Below, piece by piece: positions 40,400 through 47,941 of a DNA stretch of 49,844 nt; the first letter of the stretch is position 1, and each line of letters opens with the position of its first letter. The notes beneath the pieces are model-generated. The model was given only the letters and a program-made list of their open reading frames with translations. It had not been told where the DNA came from and ran no database searches. Made by a program: the position numbers and the translations under genes. Location of the stretch: the NCBI GenBank assembly GCA_964517315.1, contig CAZFCJ010000012.1:1-49844 (forward strand), written 5' to 3'. This DNA is from DASWJQ01 sp964517315. Lineage in GTDB: Bacteria; Chloroflexota; Anaerolineae; Anaerolineales; E44-bin32.

Positions 40400-40429
40400 G
40401 GGAAGCCGCGCCGCTTGTTCGTAATCCGC

Positions 40430-40777
40430 TTAGAACAAACCCCAGGCCTCGCCGGCGCCTTCTTCCATCATGCTTGGCTCCCAGCTCTCCATGCCCATCT
40501 CGATTTCCGTCTCCAGGCCGGAGGCCTCGGCCGCCTTAGAACGGGTGGCTTCCAGCAGCGCCGGCGCGTAGGGGCAGAACGGGGTCGTCATGATCATCGT
40601 GACCTCGAGCCTGGAATCTTCGACCGACGCCTGGCGCACGAGGCCGAGCTCGATGACGTTCAATCCGATTTCAGGATCAACCACCTCGCGCAGGGCCTCA
40701 CGGATCTGGACGGCTTTCTCCGGATGGGAGGAGTCGGCCTCCCACACCGGGTTCGGGGTCTTCTGTTCCTCACTCAT
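40430..40777 (-). CDS. MIP18/DUF59-family iron-sulfur assembly protein (SufT/PaaD-like)
   Basis: This 115-aa protein has the MIP18 family signature ALREVVDPEIGLNVIELGLV (about 28-47) and TTPFCPYAPALL with C68 (about 64-75). Proteins of this family help load Fe-S clusters onto targets in cytosolic and SUF pathways. The last 25 residues are acidic and Met/Glu-rich. It overlaps sufR by eight bases and is transcribed with it, divergent from the SUF operon, which supports an Fe-S role. Confidence 0.87.
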   Translation of the reverse strand: MSEEQKTPNPVWEADSSHPEKAVQIREALREVVDPEIGLNVIELGLVRQASVEDSRLEVTMIMTTPFCPYAPALLEATRSKAAEASGLETEIEMGMESWEPSMMEEGAGEAWGLF

Positions 40778-41417
40778 GGGCGGGCACCTCCTCCAGTTTA
40801 TGATCCCGCAGATCGACCGCGTAAGTACAGTGCAAATCTCCCTCCAGGAGCCAGGTCACCCGCTCGACCGGCAGCGAGAGCGCCTTGGCGATCAACGACT
40901 GATCCAGGACGCACACTTCAGGATGCTCCTGGCCGACGTGCAAGTACGGGCAGCTCAGCTCATGGATCAGAAGCTGGTCGCCCTTCTTCTCGAGGTCGGC
41001 GTCGAACCCCTCCTCTTTCAAGAGATCGACGAGGCGGGCCAACCTCTCCTCCAGCGGGAGCTCCTGCAATTCGCTGGCGAACTGGTCGGCCATGCTGTCC
41101 GCCACATTTTCAAACAGGTCATCCACCCGCTCCTGAGGCATGTTCTCCTTCATTTCCAACAGGAGCCGGTTGGTCAGGCGATAATAGCGGGAGGGGAAAA
41201 GCTCCAGCGCCTTCTCGGTCAGTGAGAAGGAGTGGTGCGGCCGACCGACACCGTGGCGCACCTCCTCGACCGACACCAAACCCTCCGCTTGCAGGTTGGA
41301 GAGGTGGTGACGCACGGAAACCGGTGAGACTTCGGCCGCCTCAGCCAAGTCCTTGACTGTACAATTCCCCTGCGACCGCAGTGTGCGCAGGATGATGTCG
41401 CGCGTAGGGGTTGTCAT
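40770..41417 (-). CDS. sufR: SufR-like iron-sulfur transcriptional regulator
   Basis: This 215-aa protein has an N-terminal winged helix (about 5-60, VKDLAEAAEVSPVSVRHHLS). The C-terminal sensor part has three Cys: C156 (LSCPYLH), C169 (PEVCV) and C197 (DLHCTYA). The C-x12-C spacing is that of SufR; a fourth Cys of the cyanobacterial protein is missing. SufR holds a 4Fe-4S cluster and represses suf genes when clusters are sufficient. It is divergent from sufC. The frame opens at 41627, but the upstream part covers the promoter. The ATG at 41417 lies nine bases after a consensus promoter, so the mRNA is nearly leaderless. Confidence 0.92.
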   Translation of the reverse strand: MTTPTRDIILRTLRSQGNCTVKDLAEAAEVSPVSVRHHLSNLQAEGLVSVEEVRHGVGRPHHSFSLTEKALELFPSRYYRLTNRLLLEMKENMPQERVDDLFENVADSMADQFASELQELPLEERLARLVDLLKEEGFDADLEKKGDQLLIHELSCPYLHVGQEHPEVCVLDQSLIAKALSLPVERVTWLLEGDLHCTYAVDLRDHKLEEVPAHE

Positions 41418-41426
41418 CCATCGAAA

Positions 41427-41455
41427 AGTATAGCAAGCGGGATGCGGCCTGTCAA
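41427..41455 (-). promoter_or_regulatory. Consensus promoter of sufR
   Basis: On the minus strand TTGACA (plus 41450-41455) and TATACT (41427-41432) are exactly 17 bases apart. The -10 ends nine bases before the ATG. The -35 is preceded by AAATA, the same AAATATTGAC context as the divergent sufC promoter. Confidence 0.75.
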
Positions 41456-41512
41456 TATTTAAGAATCTCTTTGACTTTATTCGGCGCAGCCCCCCAAAAG
41501 GTCCTTTCAGCG

Positions 41513-41540
41513 AATATTTCAAATACTTTTGAGAAATATT
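41513..41540. promoter_or_regulatory. Candidate SufR operator
   Basis: AATATTTC (41513-41520) and GAAATATT (41533-41540) form a perfect 8-base inverted repeat with a 12-base centre, which itself contains TCAAA-N4-TTTGA (41519-41532). It overlaps the -35 of the sufC promoter, where repressor binding would block polymerase. A half-site-like GTCAATATTT occurs at the sufR -35 (41451-41460). Confidence 0.55.
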
Positions 41541-41567
41541 GACTCGAGTCCGCCTGCGTGCTATAAT
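41539..41567 (+). promoter_or_regulatory. Promoter of the SUF operon
   Basis: TTGACT (41539-41544) and a perfect TATAAT (41562-41567) are 17 bases apart. Transcription should start near 41574 and give a leader of about 98 nt before sufC. Confidence 0.8.
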
Positions 41568-41671
41568 TTCGCCTGTGGCAGGGGGCGAAGGCCGCGATCC
41601 ATAACCAAGCCCAAATGGAGCAGTCAAGGCGCTTCACCGCGCCCGCGTAAAGTTTTGTAAGAGGAGATTGG

Positions 41672-42451
41672 ATGGCATCTACACTTGAAATCCGCAACCT
41701 GCACGTCAGCATCGACGAGTCCGAGATCTTGAAGGGCGTCGACCTGACGATCAAGCCGGGTGAAATTCACGCCCTGATGGGGCCGAACGGTTCAGGGAAA
41801 TCGACTTTGGCCTACGCTCTGATGGGGCATCCCACCTACGAAGTCACGCAAGGTGAGGTGTTCTTCAAGGGCGAGAACATCCTCGAACTGGATCCAGACG
41901 AGCGGGCCAAGTCGGGCGTGTTCCTGGCGTTTCAGTACCCTGTTGCGATCCCCGGTGTCTCGGTGGCTAACTTCCTGCGGTCGGCGATCAACGCCCGTCG
42001 CAAGGAGGAGGACCCGGAGGATAAGGGCATCCCGGTCGCAGAGTTCCGCAAGATGCTGAAGGAAAAGCTGGACCTTCTGCAGATGCCCCATGAATTCGCG
42101 GGCCGCTATTTGAACGACGGGTTTTCCGGCGGTGAGAAGAAGCGGGCCGAGATCCTGCAGTTGGCGACGCTGGGACCCGAAATCGCCATTATGGACGAGA
42201 CCGATTCCGGACTGGATATCGATGCGTTGCGGATTGTGGCTGACGGTGTGAACGCCCTGGTCGGTCCCGAAATGGGCGTGCTTTTGATCACCCACTATCA
42301 GCGCATTTTGAACTACATCAAGCCGGATCGTGTGCACATCATGCTTGGCGGCCGAATCGTCGAATCCGGCGAGGCGGTCCTCGCCGAAAAGCTTGAAGAG
42401 CACGGATACGACTGGATTCGAGAGAAGAACGAACTTGTGGAGGTATCTTGA
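41672..42451 (+). CDS. sufC: SUF system ATPase SufC
   Basis: SufC is the ABC-type ATPase of the SufBCD scaffold that builds Fe-S clusters. The 259-aa protein has Walker A GPNGSGKST at 37-45, the Q-loop in LAFQYPVAIPGV, the ABC signature FSGGEKKRAEI, Walker B with IMDETDSGLD and the SufC-type NALVGPEMGVLLITHYQRIL. AGGAG lies six bases before the ATG. The stop overlaps the sufB start (TGATG). It is the first gene of the SUF operon behind a strong promoter and a candidate SufR operator. Confidence 0.97.
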   Translation: MASTLEIRNLHVSIDESEILKGVDLTIKPGEIHALMGPNGSGKSTLAYALMGHPTYEVTQGEVFFKGENILELDPDERAKSGVFLAFQYPVAIPGVSVANFLRSAINARRKEEDPEDKGIPVAEFRKMLKEKLDLLQMPHEFAGRYLNDGFSGGEKKRAEILQLATLGPEIAIMDETDSGLDIDALRIVADGVNALVGPEMGVLLITHYQRILNYIKPDRVHIMLGGRIVESGEAVLAEKLEEHGYDWIREKNELVEVS

Positions 42452-43863
42452 TGGCGACCACCCAGGATATGCAGCATCTGGAAGGAATCGACGATTACAA
42501 GTGGCACTTCGTCGATCCTGACGTCTCGGTCTACAGGGCCAAGAAGGGTCTCGACGAAGAGGTCGTGCGGCAGATCTCGGGCCAGAAAGAGGAGCCGCAG
42601 TGGATGCTCGAGTACCGTTTGAAGGCGCTTGAGCACTTCCTGCAGCGGCCGATGCCCGAATGGGGGGCCGATCTGAGCGAATTCAACCTGGACGAGATCT
42701 ACAACTACGTACGACCGGCCGAAAAGGAAAGCCGCAGTTGGGACGAAGTGCCGCAGCAAATCAAGGAGACCTTCGATCGGCTGGGGATCCCGGAGGCCGA
42801 GCAGAAATTCCTGGCCGGGGTCGGCGCCCAGTACGAATCTGAGATGGTCTACCATAAGGTGCAGGAGCACCTCGAAGGGCAGGGCGTCATCTTCGTCAGC
42901 ATCGAAGATGGCCTGCGCAACCACCCTGACCTGTTCCGTGAGTACTTCGGCACCGTAATCCCCTACACCGACAACAAGTTCGCCGCGCTGAACAGCGCTG
43001 TGTGGTCCGGCGGCTCGTTCATCTACGTGCCACCGGGCGTGACGATCGACCTGCCGCTCCAGGCGTACTTCCGCCTTAATTCGGCCAACGTCGGTCAATA
43101 CGAGCGGACGCTGATCATCGTGGACGAGGGGGCCCAGGTGCACTACGTTGAGGGCTGCACGGCCCCCGTCTACAGCACCGATTCGTTCCACAGCGGCGTA
43201 ATCGAGATCGTGGTCAAGGAAGGTGCCCGCTCGCGTTACACGACCATCCAGAACTGGTCGAACAACGTTTACAACCTGGTGACCCAGCGGGCGATTGTGC
43301 ACGCCCACGGGAGCCATGAGTGGGTGGACGCCAACATCGGCAGCAAGGTGACCATGAAATATCCTTCCTGCTATCTCGTTGGTGAAGGCGCCCGCGGTGA
43401 GGTGCTCTCGCTGGCCTTCGCGGCCGGCCACCAGCACCAGGACACGGGCGGCAAGGTCATCCACGCTGCGCCGGGCACGTCGAGCAAGATCACTTCCAAG
43501 TCGATCAGTAAGGGCGGGGGCCGGGCCTCCTACCGCGGCCTGCTCAAGGTGCACGAGGGTGCGGTGAACTCCAAGTCGAGCGTCGTCTGCGACGCGCTCC
43601 TGCTGGACGACACCTCCCGCTCGGACACGTACCCCTACATCGAGATCGACGAGGACAACGTGACGATCGGCCACGAGGCCTCGGTCAGCAAGGTCGGTGA
43701 GGAGCAGCTCTTCTATCTGATGAGCCGCGGGATGAGCGAAGAGGAGGCGACCGGAATGGTGGTCTCCGGCTTCATCGAACCGCTGGTCAAGGAGCTGCCG
43801 ATGGAATATGCCGTGGAAATGAACCGGCTTATTCAGCTCCAGATGGAAGGATCCATCGGCTGA
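42451..43863 (+). CDS. sufB: Fe-S cluster assembly scaffold SufB
   Basis: SufB is the scaffold subunit on which nascent clusters form with SufD and SufC. The 470-aa protein has the large beta-helix core and the C-terminal family region. C380 (SVVCDALLL) and E409 (GHEASVS) correspond to the catalytic Cys and Glu known in E. coli SufB. LFYLMSRGMSEEEATGMVVSGFI is the typical C-terminal helix region. The ATG at 42451 shares its A with the sufC stop and has GGAGG seven bases upstream. A strong hairpin lies after the gene, before sufD. Confidence 0.97.
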   Translation: MATTQDMQHLEGIDDYKWHFVDPDVSVYRAKKGLDEEVVRQISGQKEEPQWMLEYRLKALEHFLQRPMPEWGADLSEFNLDEIYNYVRPAEKESRSWDEVPQQIKETFDRLGIPEAEQKFLAGVGAQYESEMVYHKVQEHLEGQGVIFVSIEDGLRNHPDLFREYFGTVIPYTDNKFAALNSAVWSGGSFIYVPPGVTIDLPLQAYFRLNSANVGQYERTLIIVDEGAQVHYVEGCTAPVYSTDSFHSGVIEIVVKEGARSRYTTIQNWSNNVYNLVTQRAIVHAHGSHEWVDANIGSKVTMKYPSCYLVGEGARGEVLSLAFAAGHQHQDTGGKVIHAAPGTSSKITSKSISKGGGRASYRGLLKVHEGAVNSKSSVVCDALLLDDTSRSDTYPYIEIDEDNVTIGHEASVSKVGEEQLFYLMSRGMSEEEATGMVVSGFIEPLVKELPMEYAVEMNRLIQLQMEGSIG

Positions 43864-43877
43864 CAGAGGCGAGCGAA

Positions 43878-43900
43878 GGGGCCGGCCATAGGCCGGCCCC
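43878..43900 (+). repeat. Hairpin in the sufB-sufD gap
   Basis: GGGGCCGGCC and GGCCGGCCCC form a perfect 10-bp stem around ATA, followed by AAACTC and not by a T-run. Inside an operon this is more likely an mRNA-stabilising or processing structure, or a partial attenuator that sets the SufBC to SufD ratio, than a full terminator. Confidence 0.6.
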
Positions 43901-43939
43901 AAACTCGGGAGGCACGTTGATCGACGGCAGAGGAGTTGC

Positions 43940-45334
43940 ATGACCCCGAGAACTGTAACCCGCAAGATCAAGCGCAAAGAGCGACCGAAGGTCGCGCGCG
44001 AGTTCGACTTGACTGAGCAGGATGTGCGAGCCATCGCCGACCGGCTCGGGAGCCCAGCGTGGATCCTGGAAAGGCGCTTGGACGCCTGGTCCAGCTACCA
44101 GGACATGCCGATGCCCACACTGGACGATGAGCCCTGGCGCCGCACCGACATCCGCATGTTGCCCTCGCCGGAGGTGGAGCTGAAACCCGTTGCCGACGTT
44201 GCGGTTGAGCAGAATCTGCTTCAACCGCTGGCGGGCGATCGGAACGCAGCTCAGATCCTGCTGCGACCGGGCCACGATCCGGTTCGCGAGGGCCTGAAGG
44301 GCCTGGAAAAGCAGGGGGTCGTCTTCGCCGATTGGGCCACGGCGGAGAAGGATCACGGCGACGAGCTCGAGCGGTACATGGGTCAAGTCGTGGCCGAAGA
44401 CGAAGGGAAGTTCTCGGCGCTGGCGGCGGCGATGGCCGATAACGGGATTTTCGTCTACGTCCCCAAAGGCGTGGTCCTGGAACACCCGCTGCACTCCGTG
44501 CTCTGGGCTCCCGGTCGCGACCTGCTGAGCTTCAGCCGGGTGCTCGTCGTGGTCGAGGACGGCGCTTCGCTGACCTACGTGCACGAAATGGCTTCGCCAA
44601 CGGAAGAGGAGGGCGAGGCGGTGCACGACAGCATCATCGAACTGTGGGTCGGCGATGGCGCCAACCTGACCTTCGTCGAACTGCAGAACTGGGGTAAACA
44701 CCTCTGGAACTTCACCCATGAACGCGGCCGCGTGGGGCGAGATTCACAGCTCGACTGGATTTTCGGCTCGGTGGGCGGCAAGCTGACCAAGACGTTCACC
44801 GAGATCGATTTGGCCGGGCAAGGGTCCACGGGCCGGATGTCGGGGTTCTATTTCATCGACGGCTCCCAGCATCTGGACCAAGACACGCAGCAGAACCACT
44901 TGGCCCCCCACACGACGAGCGATCTGCTGTTCAAGGGCGCGCTGGTGGGAAAAGCGCGGTCCGTTTGGCAGGGGATGATCTACGTCGCGGCCGGGGCACA
45001 GAAAACGGACGGTTATCAGGCCAACCGCAATCTGATCTTGAGCGATGGCGCCCGCGCCGACTCGATTCCCGGCCTGGAAATTCTGGCCGATGACGTCCGC
45101 TGCACCCATGGCGCGACGATCGGGCAGCTCGAGGAAGAGCCGATCTTCTATCTGATGTCACGAGGGCTGCCCCGGAATGAGGCCGAGCGCCTGGTTGTCG
45201 ACGGGTTCTTCGCACCCATCATGGAGCGGGTTCCGTTTGAGGATGTGCGGGGGAGATTCGAGCAAGTGATCGATGATAAGATGGGAACAAAGAGGAAGGG
45301 AATCAGAGAACAATCCGATGGCCAAACTCGCTGA
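43940..45334 (+). CDS. sufD: Fe-S cluster assembly protein SufD
   Basis: SufD pairs with SufB in the SufBC2D complex and is needed for iron acquisition. This 464-aa member has a Lys/Arg-rich N-terminus, a helical region (about 25-95) and the beta-helix core. The segment CTHGATIGQLEEEPIFYLMSRGL near the C-terminus carries the His that is important in E. coli SufD. It lacks the SufB Cys, so I call it SufD and not a second SufB. AGAGGAG lies five bases before the ATG. Its end overlaps the next small gene by 17 bases. Confidence 0.94.
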   Translation: MTPRTVTRKIKRKERPKVAREFDLTEQDVRAIADRLGSPAWILERRLDAWSSYQDMPMPTLDDEPWRRTDIRMLPSPEVELKPVADVAVEQNLLQPLAGDRNAAQILLRPGHDPVREGLKGLEKQGVVFADWATAEKDHGDELERYMGQVVAEDEGKFSALAAAMADNGIFVYVPKGVVLEHPLHSVLWAPGRDLLSFSRVLVVVEDGASLTYVHEMASPTEEEGEAVHDSIIELWVGDGANLTFVELQNWGKHLWNFTHERGRVGRDSQLDWIFGSVGGKLTKTFTEIDLAGQGSTGRMSGFYFIDGSQHLDQDTQQNHLAPHTTSDLLFKGALVGKARSVWQGMIYVAAGAQKTDGYQANRNLILSDGARADSIPGLEILADDVRCTHGATIGQLEEEPIFYLMSRGLPRNEAERLVVDGFFAPIMERVPFEDVRGRFEQVIDDKMGTKRKGIREQSDGQTR

Positions 45335-45641
45335 GAAGATGAGCAAAAGCAAGACGGCGAAGTCGGAGGAGCGTCCCATCCCGAAGGCGATTTCGGAGGG
45401 GAAGCGCTTCAACGTCGGCGACGCTGTCGAAGTCAAGTGTGACCATGAGCGCGGCGACGACCGCGTGCGCGATTGGCTGAGAGGAACCGTGATCCACTCG
45501 GATCGGAAGATGGTCGGGGTTCAATTCACCCAGGATGTCTATCTGACCGACGGCTGGATGGTTCCCGACCGCATCCTCTGGCTCCAGCAGCAAAGCGAGA
45601 ACATCCGCTTTGCGGACGAGAAGAAGCACGGGAGCAAGTAG
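45318..45641 (+). CDS. 107-aa protein of unknown function inside the SUF operon
   Basis: This 107-aa protein has a basic Lys/Ser-rich N-terminus (residues 1-30) and a compact region from about 32 to 95. That region has the pattern of a small SH3/Tudor-like beta barrel: FNVGDAVEVKC, then DWLRGTVIHSDRKMVGVQF, then DGWMVPDRILWL. It has one Cys. I know no name for it. It overlaps sufD by 17 bases and precedes sufS by 17 bases, so it is certainly co-transcribed and probably translated with the SUF genes. It is a candidate accessory factor for cluster assembly. Confidence 0.75.
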   Translation: MAKLAEKMSKSKTAKSEERPIPKAISEGKRFNVGDAVEVKCDHERGDDRVRDWLRGTVIHSDRKMVGVQFTQDVYLTDGWMVPDRILWLQQQSENIRFADEKKHGSK

Positions 45642-45658
45642 AAGCGACTGGACACTCG

Positions 45659-46906
45659 ATGAGTGCGCTGAGGGAAGCGGCGGCCTTCGACATCGAATCA
45701 GTGAGGCAGGACTTTCCGATCCTGCAGCGTGAGGTGAGGCCCGGAGTCCCGTTGATCTATTTGGACTCCGCGGCTACCTCACAGAAGCCGCGCGTTGTGA
45801 TAGAGACGCAGCGGCGTCATTTGGAATATCACAACGCCAACATCCACCGCGGCATTCACCGTCTCGCGGAGGAAGCGACCGAAGCGTATGAAGTTGCCCG
45901 CGCCAAAGTCGCCGCGTTCATCAACGCCGCCTCCGAAAAGGAAATCGTCTTCACCCGCAACGCCACAGAGAGCTTGAATCTCGTCGCCAAGGCATGGGGC
46001 GGGGCCAACTTGAACTCCGGTGACGTGGTGCTGCTGACCGAGATGGAGCACCATTCGAATCTGGTTCCCTGGTACATGCTGGCCGACGAGCTGGGGCTGG
46101 AGCTTCGCTACGTGCCGGTTACCGACGATGGCCGCCTGGATCAACGCGCCTACGCGCGGCTGTTGGAAGAGCAGCCCAAAGTCGTCGCCTTCTCGCACAT
46201 GTCCAATGTGCTCGGTACGATCAACCCGGCGCAGGAGATGGCGACCATGGCCCACGACGTAGGCGCCTTGGTCGTGCTGGACGCTGCGCAGTCGGTGCCC
46301 CACCTGGGTGTGGATGTCCAGGAGCTGAACGCCGATTTCGTCGCATTTTCCGGCCACAAAATGTGTGGTCCGACGGGAATTGGCGTGCTCTACGGTCGCC
46401 GCTCATTGCTTGAGACAACGCCGCCGTTTCTAGGTGGTGGCGAAATGATCAAGCGTGTCGAACTGGGCCGCTTCACGCCCAATGAGGTGCCGCACAAGTT
46501 CGAGGCCGGCACGCCCGCCATCTCAGAAGCCATTGCCCTCGGCGCGGCGGTCGATTACCTGGAAGGCATCGGAGTCGACGCCATCCACAATCACGAACAA
46601 ACGTTGATCGGCTACGCACTGGAGCGGCTGGAAGAAGTTCCTGGGCTCCGCGTTTACGGGCCGCCGTCCGACGACCGGGGTGGAGTGGCGGCGTTCACCT
46701 TCGAAGGGACCCACCCCCACGACGTCGCACAGCTGTTGGACCACCGCGGGATCGCGGTGCGTGCCGGGCACCACTGCACGATGCCTCTCCACCAGCGTTT
46801 TGACCTCCCGGCCACGACACGAGCTTCTTTCTATCTCTACAACACCACTCGGGAAGTCGACGAGCTCATCGAAGGTCTCTACGAAGTAAAACAAATCTTC
46901 TCCTAG
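45659..46906 (+). CDS. sufS: Cysteine desulfurase SufS
   Basis: SufS removes sulfur from cysteine with PLP and passes the persulfide to SufU. The 415-aa protein has the N-terminal PLIYLDSAATSQKP motif, TEMEHHSNLVPW (PLP-stacking His), the PLP lysine K234 (SGHKMCGPTG) and the active-site cysteine C373 (RAGHHCTMPLH). RASFYLYNTTREVD closes the family pattern. The frame is open upstream to 45473, overlapping the previous gene in another frame. The ATG at 45659 gives the standard N-terminus. The Shine-Dalgarno sequence is weak. Confidence 0.97.
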   Translation: MSALREAAAFDIESVRQDFPILQREVRPGVPLIYLDSAATSQKPRVVIETQRRHLEYHNANIHRGIHRLAEEATEAYEVARAKVAAFINAASEKEIVFTRNATESLNLVAKAWGGANLNSGDVVLLTEMEHHSNLVPWYMLADELGLELRYVPVTDDGRLDQRAYARLLEEQPKVVAFSHMSNVLGTINPAQEMATMAHDVGALVVLDAAQSVPHLGVDVQELNADFVAFSGHKMCGPTGIGVLYGRRSLLETTPPFLGGGEMIKRVELGRFTPNEVPHKFEAGTPAISEAIALGAAVDYLEGIGVDAIHNHEQTLIGYALERLEEVPGLRVYGPPSDDRGGVAAFTFEGTHPHDVAQLLDHRGIAVRAGHHCTMPLHQRFDLPATTRASFYLYNTTREVDELIEGLYEVKQIFS

Positions 46907-46919
46907 GAATCCCAAAAAC

Positions 46920-47312
46920 ATGGACGATCTATATCGACAAGTCATCATTGACCGCTACAAGAATCCGCACATGCGGGGCGAACTGGACCCGCACGATTAC
47001 AGCTACCAGGACGACAATCCCCTGTGCGGGGATGTGATTCGCATCGACCTCCGAGTGGACGACGACGACACGATCACGGAGGCAGCGTTCAGCGGCGAGG
47101 GCTGCGCGATCTCTCAGGCTTCGGCCGATCTGCTCACCGAGTCCCTGATCGGGAAATCGTTGCAAGACGTCAGGAACATGGCGAAGGATGACGTACTCGA
47201 ACTGTTGGGCATCGAGCTGGGGCCCGTGCGTCTGAAGTGCGCGCTGCTTTCGCTGAAGGTCGTCAAGGCCGGGGTCTACGGGATCGACGCGTTGGAGGAA
47301 GAGCTGCGCTGA
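46920..47312 (+). CDS. sufU: Sulfur-acceptor protein SufU (short form)
   Basis: SufU is the zinc-bound sulfur shuttle that takes persulfide from SufS. In this 130-aa protein the ligands are C36 and D38 (NPLCGD), C62 (GEGCAIS) and C107 (RLKCALL). Lys precedes the last Cys as in SufU, whereas IscU has His. The roughly 20-residue insertion between the second and third Cys that marks Bacillus SufU is absent (45 residues here, as in IscU). It is therefore a short, intermediate type. The SUF context and the Lys favour SufU. It starts 13 bases after sufS. Confidence 0.92.
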   Translation: MDDLYRQVIIDRYKNPHMRGELDPHDYSYQDDNPLCGDVIRIDLRVDDDDTITEAAFSGEGCAISQASADLLTESLIGKSLQDVRNMAKDDVLELLGIELGPVRLKCALLSLKVVKAGVYGIDALEEELR

Positions 47313-47338
47313 TCAGCAGTGTCACCATTGGTTCAGTT

Positions 47339-47362
47339 CGCCGCCGGTCTTCTCCGGCGGCG
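47339..47362 (+). repeat. Hairpin in the sufU-Rieske gap
   Basis: CGCCGCCGG and CCGGCGGCG form a perfect 9-bp stem around TCTTCT, ending just before the Rieske ribosome-binding site. No T-run follows. It may stabilise the upstream message or lower expression of the last gene. Confidence 0.55.
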
Positions 47363-47377
47363 CTTAGGTTGGAGAGC

Positions 47378-47728
47378 ATGTACAACTACAAGGAACTTGA
47401 AGACAAAGCACTGGAATACGTCACGGTCGCGACTGTGGATGAGCTCGGCGAGGGCGATCGGCTCATCGTCGACATCGACGGGGATCCTATCGCCGTGTTC
47501 AACCTTGCCGGCGAATACTACGCCATCATGGACATCTGCTCCCACGACGATGGGCCGGTGGCGGAAGGACCCTTGGAGGGGTATGAAATCGAGTGCCCTC
47601 GTCACGGCGCGCACTTCGATGTGCGCACCGGCGAGGTGCTGTCGCTTCCCGCAGTGGTGGACATCCCCGCCTATCCCGTACGAGTAGAGGGGGATGAGAT
47701 CCAAATAGGGCTCCCCCTCGAAGGCTAA
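47378..47728 (+). CDS. Rieske [2Fe-2S] ferredoxin-like protein
   Basis: This 116-aa protein is a single Rieske domain with the ligands C54 and H56 (ICSHDDG) and C73 and H76 (CPRHGAHF). It resembles the soluble Rieske ferredoxins of dioxygenase systems. No oxygenase gene is nearby. As the last gene of the SUF operon it probably serves as an electron carrier for cluster assembly, or is simply an early client of SUF; both are inference. The ATG at 47378 has GGAG four bases upstream. A longer frame to 47237 overlaps sufU and is not used. Confidence 0.92.
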   Translation: MYNYKELEDKALEYVTVATVDELGEGDRLIVDIDGDPIAVFNLAGEYYAIMDICSHDDGPVAEGPLEGYEIECPRHGAHFDVRTGEVLSLPAVVDIPAYPVRVEGDEIQIGLPLEG

Positions 47729-47814
47729 CCGGCAGCAAGGATCCAACCTGCGGTCCCAATCGAAGGCGACTTTCCCGCCTCTGCCCGCAAATTCCGTGTT
47801 GGGGCGCGGCCGGA

Positions 47815-47829
47815 GGTCGGCGGCCGACC
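47815..47829 (+). terminator. Weak palindrome after the SUF operon
   Basis: GGTCGGC and GCCGACC meet with a single base between them, within a longer GC-rich stretch (47801-47832). It lies about 90 bases after the Rieske stop. It could end the SUF transcript, but there is no T-run. Confidence 0.3.
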
Positions 47830-47850
47830 CCACTGGATCTCAGATGCGAC

Positions 47851-47859
47851 TGGTATATT
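47851..47859 (+). promoter_or_regulatory. Extended -10 promoter of ppdK
   Basis: TGGTATATT at 47851-47859 is an extended -10. A transcription start near 47866 gives a leader of about 75 nt, with GGAGG before the ATG. Confidence 0.45.
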
Positions 47860-47941
47860 TAGGGACAGTGCGGCGGCAGCCCGATGAGCGCGCACTCCGC
47901 TTGGAGTTTGATTCCGATTTCACTGATGGAGGTCCGAACGT

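Noticed and set aside
42313..44034. 573-codon open frame antisense to sufB
   Set aside because: Shadow of sufB and the sufB-sufD gap, including the hairpin; no domain.
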